Source: Acetobacteraceae bacterium (GTDB lineage: Bacteria; Pseudomonadota; Alphaproteobacteria; Acetobacterales; Acetobacteraceae). Taken from it: a stretch of 64,000 bases of DNA. Shown here piece after piece: positions 19,147 to 26,886 of this stretch. Position numbers and translations under genes: made by a program. The number at the start of each line of letters is the position of its first letter. The first letter of the stretch is position 1. A model generated the notes under the pieces. It had not been told where the DNA came from, did no database searches, and saw only the letters and a list, made by a program, of their open reading frames with translations. Location of the stretch: contig JANXMB010000170.1 of NCBI GenBank assembly GCA_025354865.1, positions 1 to 64,000 of the forward strand. The letters run 5' to 3'.

Positions 19147-19905
19147 TTACCTCACTGCTCCCAAACCGATCATCGCAGCATATTGCCACTTCAATCGACC
19201 GCACAATCCGTCGAGGCCACCTTTGATACGTTGGTCGTCGATGCCCAGATAAAAGAGTCGCCGCCTAAAATATCTCCGCAACGGGCCTGGAATATCGAAA
19301 ATATCCTGCTTGTTTGCCTCGGCCAAGGGCGGGACCCAGGGTTCGTTTGGAGCCGGATGAACGCTGAAAAGGCTATTCTGGGCGGTAATCCGGGTCGTCA
19401 AAGATCGTGGCATTAAGAACCCAACCGACGGCCGCGTGAAAGGGTCAGGATCTTGCTTTGGATCGATGACATCCTTCGCTGACACCCGCCATGCAACCAC
19501 CCGCGCCGGAACACGGTCGGCGTTTTTTCGACCGTTGACGGATGCTGGATCGGCCATCTCAGGTTCCGCACAAACCGCGAAATAGGCCGCCACGAGCGGA
19601 TTGGTGGTCCAATCCAGAAGCCGGGTCGGCAAACCGTGATGTTGCGCCAACGCCAGCAGGTCCCAGTCCGAATGGGTATCGGTGCCGACAAATTCGCTGG
19701 CCCGTCTTTCAAAAATCTCGAGGAGCGTCTTTTCGTGTACCGGGTTGTATTGAGGCACACGTCCCGCACCGGCTATGAGTTTGAACCTGCTGTCGCCAAG
19801 GCCGCGATAGACCCACCGCGCATCGTCGTGCCGATCGACCCAGGTCATGAACGCCGCCCAGACAGCGGGGCGATTTGGTCTCAAGGCATTCAGACTATCC
19901 GACAT
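19147..19905 (-). CDS. FRG domain-containing protein
   Basis: WVYRGLGDSRFKLIAGAGR...HEKTLLEIFERRASEFV...DLLALAQHHGLPTRLLDWTTNPLVAAYFAV, FRG-domain signature. Confidence 0.88.
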   Translation of the reverse strand: MSDSLNALRPNRPAVWAAFMTWVDRHDDARWVYRGLGDSRFKLIAGAGRVPQYNPVHEKTLLEIFERRASEFVGTDTHSDWDLLALAQHHGLPTRLLDWTTNPLVAAYFAVCAEPEMADPASVNGRKNADRVPARVVAWRVSAKDVIDPKQDPDPFTRPSVGFLMPRSLTTRITAQNSLFSVHPAPNEPWVPPLAEANKQDIFDIPGPLRRYFRRRLFYLGIDDQRIKGGLDGLCGRLKWQYAAMIGLGAVR

Positions 19906-19930
19906 CGGTGTTCCTCACCCTGCCATTGCC

Positions 19931-21961
19931 CTAAACATCCAACTCCGCCACCGTTTTCGCGTTCTCCTGGATGAAGGCGAACCGCAGTTCCGGGCGGCGT
20001 CCCATCAAATTCTCCACCAGCGTGTTGGTCGCCGCGCGGTCTTCCGGCGCTGCTATCACCTTCAGCAAGGTGCGTTTGGACGGGTCCATGGTGGTTTCCT
20101 TCAACTGCGCGGGCGGCATTTCGCCCAGGCCCTTGAAGCGGCTGACCTCCACCTTGGAACCCGCCTTGAACTCCTTCTTGGTTTTACGCGCGAGGTCGTC
20201 GTCGTTCATGGCGTAGACCGATTTGGCGCCCTGGGTCAGCCGATACAGCGGCGGCTGCGCCAGATAGAGGTGACCGTTGCGCACGAGTTCCGGCAGTTCG
20301 CGATAGAAGAATGTCATCAGCAGGGATGCGATGTGCGCCCCGTCCACATCCGCGTCGGTCATGATGATCACCCGACCGTAGCGCAGCTTGGCACGATCGA
20401 AGCGATCGCCGACGCCGCAGCCCAGGGCCTCGATCAGGTCTTTCAACTCCTGATTGCCGCGCAGCTTGTCGGCCGATGCGCTGGCGACGTTCAGGATTTT
20501 CCCGCGCAACGGCAACACCGCCTGGGTTTCGCGGTTGCGGGCCTGCTTGGCGGAGCCGCCGGCCGAGTCGCCCTCGACCAGGAAGATTTCCGTCTCCGCG
20601 ACGTTGGACCGGCTGCAATCCGTCAGCTTGCCGGGCAGGCGCAGACGGCGGGTCGGCGATTTGCGGGCGGTGTCCTTGTTTTCCTTGCGGCGGATGCGGT
20701 CCTCGGCGCGCTCGATCACGAAAGCCAGCAGATTGTCGGCACTGGCCGGATTGCCGGCGAGGTAATGGTCGAAGCGATCGCGCAGGGCGGTTTCGACCAG
20801 CCTTGTGGCCTCGCCGCTGGTCAGTTTTTCCTTGGTCTGGCCTTGGAACTGGGGTTCGCGGATGAACACCGACAGTTTGGCCGCCATGGGTTCCAGCACG
20901 TCGTCGGCGGTAATCTGGGCGGCGCGCTTGTTGCCCCGTTGCTCCCCCCAGGCGCGCAACCCCTTGACCAGCGCGTTGCGGTAGCCGGTTTCATGGGTGC
21001 CGCCCAGCGGTGTGGGTACCGTGTTGCAATAGGAGTGCAGGAAGCCGTCGTTGCCCTCCAACCAGATGGTGGCCCATTCGACGCGGCCGGTGGCTTCCCC
21101 CGGCAGATTGGCCTCCCCCGACCAGATCTGCGGCAGGACGCGGGTGTTGCCGGCGATATCGGCTTCCAAACTGTCCTTCAGGCCGCCGGGGAAGTGCAGC
21201 ACCGCTTCGGTTGGGGTTTCGTCGTCGATCAGCCGGCGATCGCAGGACCAGCGGATTTCCACCCCGCGGAACAGGTAGGCTTTGGACCGGCAGAGCTTGA
21301 ACAGCCGAGCGGGTTTGAATGTCAGCGGGCCGAAGATGGACGTATCGGGCTTGAACCGCACCGTCGTCCCTCGCCGGTTATGCACCGGCCCGGCATTCGT
21401 CAGCTTGGTTTGCGGCTGGCCCAGCGCATAGCGCTGCTTCCAAAGGATGCGGTCGCGGGCAACTTCGACTTCCAGAGTTTCCGACAGCGCGTTGACCACG
21501 GAACTGCCGACGCCGTGCAGACCGCCCGAGGTTTCGTACACCTTGCCGCCGAATTTGCCACCGGAATGCAAGGTCGTAAGGATGACTTCCAACGCGCTGA
21601 GGTGCTTGAACTTGGGATGCGCATCGACGGGAATGCCGCGGCCGTTGTCGCGGACGGTCAGGAAATTGTCCGGCTCCATCCCGACTTCGATGAAGCTGGC
21701 GTGGCCGGCGACGGCTTCGTCCATCGCGTTATCGACGATTTCGGCGGCGAGGTGATGCATCGCGTTCTCGTCGGTGCCGCCAATATACATACCCGGGCGG
21801 CGGCGGACGGGCTCCAGCCCTTCCAGCACCTCGATATCTTTGGCGGAATAGTCGCCGGTTGCCGGTGCGTCGGCTTTGCCGGTCCGCAGCGGTGGTTCGG
21901 CGGCTTTGGCGGGCTTACGCGCGGCGGGCTTTGCAGAACCCGAACCAAACAAGTCGTTCAT
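19931..21961 (-). CDS. parE: DNA topoisomerase IV subunit B
   Basis: EVLEGLEPVRRRPGMYIGGTDENAMHHLAAEIVDNAMDEA...VRDNGRGIPVD...TSGGLHGVGSSVVNALSE...FLVEGDSAGGSAKQARNRETQAVLPLRGKILN...MTDADVDGAHI; ParE-like FKPARLFKLCRSKAYLFRGVEIRW. Confidence 0.93.
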   Translation of the reverse strand: MNDLFGSGSAKPAARKPAKAAEPPLRTGKADAPATGDYSAKDIEVLEGLEPVRRRPGMYIGGTDENAMHHLAAEIVDNAMDEAVAGHASFIEVGMEPDNFLTVRDNGRGIPVDAHPKFKHLSALEVILTTLHSGGKFGGKVYETSGGLHGVGSSVVNALSETLEVEVARDRILWKQRYALGQPQTKLTNAGPVHNRRGTTVRFKPDTSIFGPLTFKPARLFKLCRSKAYLFRGVEIRWSCDRRLIDDETPTEAVLHFPGGLKDSLEADIAGNTRVLPQIWSGEANLPGEATGRVEWATIWLEGNDGFLHSYCNTVPTPLGGTHETGYRNALVKGLRAWGEQRGNKRAAQITADDVLEPMAAKLSVFIREPQFQGQTKEKLTSGEATRLVETALRDRFDHYLAGNPASADNLLAFVIERAEDRIRRKENKDTARKSPTRRLRLPGKLTDCSRSNVAETEIFLVEGDSAGGSAKQARNRETQAVLPLRGKILNVASASADKLRGNQELKDLIEALGCGVGDRFDRAKLRYGRVIIMTDADVDGAHIASLLMTFFYRELPELVRNGHLYLAQPPLYRLTQGAKSVYAMNDDDLARKTKKEFKAGSKVEVSRFKGLGEMPPAQLKETTMDPSKRTLLKVIAAPEDRAATNTLVENLMGRRPELRFAFIQENAKTVAELDV

Positions 21962-22090
21962 AGTCTGTTCCCGAATTACCGCCGCAACCTACTAGCGGGG
22001 CGGGAGTCCTGGCAATGGTAATCGGGGGCAATCGGAATCGGGGGCAATCGGAATCGGCGGCCGGCGCCAACGTCCCGCAACCCTGGCCCG

Positions 22091-22675
22091 CTACAGCGGC
22101 CGGTAGCGCCAGATGCTCGCCGGCGGCAGGTTCAGCGGCGTCCAGACCTCCCGCTTGGCCGACAGGCCCAGTTTTTGTGCTGGCAACGGGGAGGTGATGC
22201 AGTAACTGAACAGCAGAAACCCCCGCCCCGGCGCGACCTTGGCCATCGCCGCGACGAAGCGTTGCTGGTCCGCGAAGGGCAGCAGCACCAGCGGAATGCC
22301 GCAGATCACCGTTTCGATCCGCCCGGCGAAGCGCTCCGGCAGGTGGTCCGCCAGCGTGCGCGCGTCGCACTCCAGCACCTCCACCCCGCGCAGAGTGCCG
22401 CGCAGATGGTTGGCCAGATCGGGGTCGATTTCCAGTGCGACCAGCCGATCCGGCGGCAATCCGGCGTCCAGGAACGCCCGCGAGATCACCCCGGTACCGG
22501 CGCCGAGTTCCAGCACGACCCCATCCTCGCGCGGCCAGCCGACCCGCGCCATGTGTTTGCATAGCGTGGCCGAGGACGGGACAACCGAACCCATGCGCAG
22601 CGGATGGGCCAGCCAGCGGCGGACGAACAGGGGCACACCGCTTTCGGCGGCGCGATCGGCGAATGCTCCGTTCAT
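22091..22675 (-). CDS. Phospholipid N-methyltransferase-like (PmtA-like) SAM methyltransferase
   Basis: HPLRMGSVVPSSATLCKHMARVGWPREDGVVLELGAGTGVISRAFLDAGLPPDRLVALEIDPDLANHLR; overlaps the GT gene by 4 nt. Confidence 0.78.
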   Translation of the reverse strand: MNGAFADRAAESGVPLFVRRWLAHPLRMGSVVPSSATLCKHMARVGWPREDGVVLELGAGTGVISRAFLDAGLPPDRLVALEIDPDLANHLRGTLRGVEVLECDARTLADHLPERFAGRIETVICGIPLVLLPFADQQRFVAAMAKVAPGRGFLLFSYCITSPLPAQKLGLSAKREVWTPLNLPPASIWRYRPL

Positions 22676-23727
22676 GGATCCCCCACGGTGTCTTGCCGGA
22701 CCGCCATCAGCGGCACGAGGTGCGATAGAAAGGTCTCGGCGCAGGCGCGCCAGGAATAGGTCTCGGCATGGCGGCGGCAGGCTTGCCGGTCGGCCGACAG
22801 CGCGCGCAGGGCGGCCGCGCGCAGGTCGGTATCGACCGCGCCCACGATCCCGTCGGCGCCGATCAGCACATCCTTGGGGCCGGTGACCGGATAGGCGGCG
22901 ACCGGCGTGCCGCAGGCCAGGGATTCCAGGATCACCAGCCCGAATGTGTCGGTCAACGACGGGAAGACGAACACATCGGCTGCGGCGTAGGCCCGAGCGA
23001 GGGCCTCCCCATGCTTGGGGCCGGTGAAGTGGACGTTGGGGTAATCGCGCTGGTATTTCGCCAGCAGCGGGCCGCCGCCGACCACCACTTTCGATCCTGG
23101 CAAATCCAGATCGAGGAAGGCCGCGATATTCTTCTCCACCGCGATCCGCCCGATATGGATGAAAATCGGGCGCGGCAGATCGAATTCCTCCCGCGGTTCG
23201 GGTTTGAACAGCGCCAAATCCACCCCGCGCGACCAGGCCCGGATGTTGCGGAAGCCGCGCCCGGCCAGTTCGTCGCGCAACGATGCGGTGGCGACCATGG
23301 TGCCGTGCCCGGCGCCGTGGAAGCGGCGCATCCAGGCGTAGATCGGGCGCACGGGAATGCCGGTGCGGGCTTTGACGTATTCGGCGAAGCGGGTGTGGAA
23401 CGCGGTGGTGAAGGCGAAGCCGGTGCGCTTCGCCCAACGCCGCGCCGCCAGCCCCAGCGGGCCTTCCGTTGCGATATGCAGCGCGTCGGGGCGAAACGCC
23501 TCGATCATGCGGATCAACCGGCGGGCGGGCAGCAGCGACAGCGCGATGTCGGGGTAGGTGGGGCAGGGGACGGTGCGGAATCGGTTGGGGCCGATCACAT
23601 CCACCTCGTGCCCCATATCGCGCAATTCGCCGGCAAGGGTGGTCAGGGTGCGGACAACGCCGTTCACCTGGGGCTGCCAGGCGTCCGAGACGATCAAAAT
23701 CCGGTGCGAGGGCGCTGCTGGCAACAT
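22672..23727 (-). CDS. Glycosyltransferase family 4 protein, candidate diacylglycerol glucosyltransferase
   Basis: RILIVSDAWQPQVNGVVRTLTTLAGELRDMGHEVDVIGP...IFIHIGRIAVEKNIAAFL...VFVFPSLTDTFGLVILESLACGTPVAAY. Confidence 0.88.
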   Translation of the reverse strand: MLPAAPSHRILIVSDAWQPQVNGVVRTLTTLAGELRDMGHEVDVIGPNRFRTVPCPTYPDIALSLLPARRLIRMIEAFRPDALHIATEGPLGLAARRWAKRTGFAFTTAFHTRFAEYVKARTGIPVRPIYAWMRRFHGAGHGTMVATASLRDELAGRGFRNIRAWSRGVDLALFKPEPREEFDLPRPIFIHIGRIAVEKNIAAFLDLDLPGSKVVVGGGPLLAKYQRDYPNVHFTGPKHGEALARAYAAADVFVFPSLTDTFGLVILESLACGTPVAAYPVTGPKDVLIGADGIVGAVDTDLRAAALRALSADRQACRRHAETYSWRACAETFLSHLVPLMAVRQDTVGDP

Positions 23728-23764
23728 ATCGGCGCAATCCGCGAGGGAACCGTGGGGGATGAGG

Positions 23765-24583
23765 TCAGGCAGCGGCCGGGACCCTGCTATGGGTCGGCTG
23801 GAAGAACGACAGGCGGTTGAGCGCCGCCCAATCGATCAATTCCAGGCGGCCGTCGTGGTGTTCGACCAGGGCCGTGCAGCTTTCGACCCAATCGCCGTCG
23901 TTCAAATACAGCACGCCATCGATCTCCCGCATTTCCGCATGGTGGATGTGGCCGCAGACCACGCCGTCGAAGCCGCGTCGCCGGGCTTCGTTCGCGAGTG
24001 CGGCCTCAAAACGATCGATCGCTTTGACCGCGCCTTTGACCTGCCGTTTCAACCAGGCGGACAACGACCAATAGGGGTAGCCGAACTGGCGGCGGATGGC
24101 GTTGAACCAGCGGTTCGTTACTAAGGCGAACGTATAGGCGCTGTCGCCCAAAATCGCCAGGAACTTGGCATACCGCACCACGCTGTCGAACGCGTCGCCA
24201 TGCGTCACCAGCAGGCGTTTGCCGTCGGCGGTGATGTGCGTTGCCTCGGCCCGCAATTTGATGCCGGCGATTTCCAGGCCCAACGGCAACCAGGCGCGAA
24301 ACATCTCGTCGTGGTTGCCGGGGATATAAACCACATCGGTCCCGCCGCGTGCTTTCAGCAATATCTGCCGCAGCACCTCGTCGTGGCTGTCGTCCCAGTA
24401 CCAGGATTTGCGCAGCCGCCAGCCATCGACGATATCGCCGACCAAATAAAGCGTGTCGCAGCTTGTCTGGCGCAGAAAATCGGCCAGAAACGCGCTGCGG
24501 CAGCCACGTGTGCCCAAATGCGTGTCCGATATGAAGACGCATCGGTAGTCGCGGCCCGAGGCCATTTCATTGAGAGCGTTCAT
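23765..24583 (-). CDS. LpxH/PlcP-like metallophosphoesterase
   Basis: CVFISDTHLGTRGCRSAFLADFL...LYLVGDIVDGWRLRKSWYWDDSHDEVLRQIL...IPGNHDEMFR...HGDAFD...GHIHHAEMREIDGVLYLNDGDWVES; alternative start at 24649. Confidence 0.88.
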   Translation of the reverse strand: MNALNEMASGRDYRCVFISDTHLGTRGCRSAFLADFLRQTSCDTLYLVGDIVDGWRLRKSWYWDDSHDEVLRQILLKARGGTDVVYIPGNHDEMFRAWLPLGLEIAGIKLRAEATHITADGKRLLVTHGDAFDSVVRYAKFLAILGDSAYTFALVTNRWFNAIRRQFGYPYWSLSAWLKRQVKGAVKAIDRFEAALANEARRRGFDGVVCGHIHHAEMREIDGVLYLNDGDWVESCTALVEHHDGRLELIDWAALNRLSFFQPTHSRVPAAA

Positions 24584-24676
24584 GCAAGGCGCATGTAATA
24601 GGGCCGAATCCGTCGATGGAAAGTGAACGTTGAGTGACGCAGCGTTCATCTGCGTCGTCTGTTCAATGTTTTTATA

Positions 24677-24694
24677 CTGTCAATTGTCTGTCAC
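24677..24694 (+). promoter_or_regulatory. Predicted Pho box (PhoB binding site)
   Basis: CTGTCAA-TTGT-CTGTCAC: two 7-mers separated by 4 nt, close to consensus CTGTCAT-N4-CTGTCAY, in the divergent intergenic region. Confidence 0.75.
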
Positions 24695-24777
24695 GCGAAT
24701 AACATGCGACCTGGCGCACAAGCACTCGTTTACAGGCAAATAAGGATACCGATTCGAATGCTCGCCGGCGCCGCCCC

Positions 24778-25647
24778 GTGCTGATCGTGTTCAACCCCAC
24801 CGCCGGGCGGCGCCGGGCGGCCCTGCTGTGGCGCGTGCTCGACGTGTTGGTGGCCAATGGCGTGCGCCTCGACCTCATGGAAACCATCCGCCCCGGCCAT
24901 GCCGAAGACCTTGCTCGGGATGCCGCCGAGCGGGGCGAGAAATTGGTCGTGGCCGCCGGCGGCGACGGCACCATCGCCGAGGTGGCCAACGGTCTCATGG
25001 GCAGCGCCACCTGTCTGGGCGTCATTCCGCTCGGCACCGCCAACGTATTAGCGCACGAGTTGGATCTGCCGTTCGCACCGCGCGCCGTCGCGGCCGCTTT
25101 GGCGTTCGGGCGCACCCGAGCGATCTGGCCCGGCATCGCCAGCCAGGGCGAATCGCAACGGTTGTTCGTGCAGATGCTGGGCGCCGGCTTCGATGCCCAT
25201 ATTGTGCACAGCATGCCGTTGCCGCTGAAACGAGTCCTCGGGCGCGGCGCCTATGTCGTGCAGACGCTGCGCCAGTTGCTGCAATACGATTATACCCCGA
25301 TCCCGATCCGCCTGGACGGGCAGGACACCCAAGCGGCCAGCGCGATCGTCAGCAAAGGCCGCCTGTACGCCGGCAAATATCTGCTGGCGCCCGATGCCGA
25401 GCCAAGCCGCCCCGGGTTTTCGGTGGTGCTGTTCGATCGTTACGGACCGGGGATAACGCTGCTATACGGCGCGGCCTTGCCGCTGCACCGGTTGGGGCGG
25501 GCGCCGGGGGTGCGGCATATCCGCGCGCACCGGGTGGAGTTCGTGGGGAATAGTCCGGTGCCGGTGCAGACGGATGGCGACAAAGCCGGCTTCACCCCGC
25601 TGACGATCGTCGACGCCCCCGGGCCGATCCAGGTGGTTGTGGGATAA
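24778..25647 (+). CDS. Diacylglycerol kinase-family lipid kinase
   Basis: MLIVFNPTAGRRRAALLWRVLDVL...VVAAGGDGTIAEVANGLMGS...LGVIPLGTANVLAHEL; GTG start. Confidence 0.9.
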   Translation: MLIVFNPTAGRRRAALLWRVLDVLVANGVRLDLMETIRPGHAEDLARDAAERGEKLVVAAGGDGTIAEVANGLMGSATCLGVIPLGTANVLAHELDLPFAPRAVAAALAFGRTRAIWPGIASQGESQRLFVQMLGAGFDAHIVHSMPLPLKRVLGRGAYVVQTLRQLLQYDYTPIPIRLDGQDTQAASAIVSKGRLYAGKYLLAPDAEPSRPGFSVVLFDRYGPGITLLYGAALPLHRLGRAPGVRHIRAHRVEFVGNSPVPVQTDGDKAGFTPLTIVDAPGPIQVVVG

Positions 25648-25770
25648 TCCGCGACCGGGCCGGAATGGCGACAAACGATACGAAAATATTTTTGTGTTAC
25701 GGTCGATTTCTTAATATTTTGTTAAGCTTTCATCTCGATAGTGCCTCCATCGTTTAGGAGACACAGGCTG

Positions 25771-26826
25771 ATGACATACAGACAAATGCTCGCTTGTTTG
25801 CCGATCGTGCTCGGATGCATCGGTTTCGCTGCGACCGAACCGGCGCAGGCCGCCGAATTCACGTTGCGCTTCGCGTCCATCAATCTGGCGGATACTGCGG
25901 CGTACGAGCGAATTCTGCTGCCCTTCGCCCAGGCGGTCGAACAGGAATCCGGTGGCCGCGTCGCGGTCGCCCTGAAACCCATGGGCGGTTACGGCAAACC
26001 CGCCGAATTGTTCGACATGGCCGAACGCGGGGATATCGAGATTGCCGCGACGGTGCAGGGCTACAATCCCGGCCGGTTTCCTCGGTCCTCGGTGATGGAA
26101 CTGCCGTTGATGTTCGATTCCGCCGTCGGCGGGACGGAAACCATGTGGCGGCTGTTCCAGGAAGGCGACATCGCCGCCGACTATGCATCGGTCAAGGTGC
26201 TGGGGCTTTACGTGCTGCCGCCCTACGGGATCTTCACCAACGGGCGTAAAATCGACCAATTGCGCGATCTCCGTGGCCTCCGGATCCGGACGCCGAGCCC
26301 GACGATCGGCCTCGCGCTGTCGCGCCTGGGTGCGATTCCGGTCGGGATTCCGGTCGATGCGATCGGCGACATGCTGGAGAGCCGGACCATCGATGCCATC
26401 GCCTACGGCTGGGATTCGGCGCTCACCGGTAAAGGGGCCGGCAGCAAGAAGCTGGTGGAACAGGTGAATGTGCTGGTGGATGCCAATTTCGCCGCCCCGG
26501 CGCTGATGGTGGTGATGAATCGCGCCATGTGGAATGCGCTGCCGGCCGATTTGCAGGCGATCGTGGACAAGCACAGCGGCGCTTTCGTTGCCGGCAACGC
26601 CAGGCTGCGCGACGACGCCGAAGCTTTGGCCCGCACCAAATTGCGTGCCGATCCTCGCTATACCTATCGCGATCTGACGGCCGAGGAACGCGCGGACATG
26701 GCGAAAGCGATCCGACCGGCGATCGTCGATTGGAAGGCCGCCATGGCCCGCCAGAACATCGATGGGGAGGCGCTTTACGAAAAAGCCCGCGCTTTGTCGG
26801 CCCGTTCTCGCACCGCCGCCCGTTGA
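25771..26826 (+). CDS. TRAP transporter substrate-binding protein DctP family
   Basis: Signal peptide, AEFTLRFASINLADTAAYERILLPFAQAVEQESGGRVAVALKPMGGYGKPAELFDMAERGDIEIAATVQGYNPGRFP. Confidence 0.88.
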   Translation: MTYRQMLACLPIVLGCIGFAATEPAQAAEFTLRFASINLADTAAYERILLPFAQAVEQESGGRVAVALKPMGGYGKPAELFDMAERGDIEIAATVQGYNPGRFPRSSVMELPLMFDSAVGGTETMWRLFQEGDIAADYASVKVLGLYVLPPYGIFTNGRKIDQLRDLRGLRIRTPSPTIGLALSRLGAIPVGIPVDAIGDMLESRTIDAIAYGWDSALTGKGAGSKKLVEQVNVLVDANFAAPALMVVMNRAMWNALPADLQAIVDKHSGAFVAGNARLRDDAEALARTKLRADPRYTYRDLTAEERADMAKAIRPAIVDWKAAMARQNIDGEALYEKARALSARSRTAAR

Positions 26827-26886
26827 CGCCCTTCGACGGCGCAACCCCTGCTGTCTTCGCCCTCGTCGGCATCAAAGGATAACACG

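Noticed and set aside
19847-22021. 724-aa plus-strand ORF antisense to parE
   Set aside because: Full ParE on the opposite strand explains the region; the antisense ORF has no known motif.
22018-22062. Short direct repeat (aatcgggggcaatcgg) upstream of parE
   Set aside because: Two to three imperfect short units with no associated structure; likely simple duplication.
22676-23737. 548-aa minus-strand ORF extending the methyltransferase upstream through the glycosyltransferase gene
   Set aside because: The extension is out of frame with the clear GT4 gene; the methyltransferase starts at 22675 with a 4-nt overlap.
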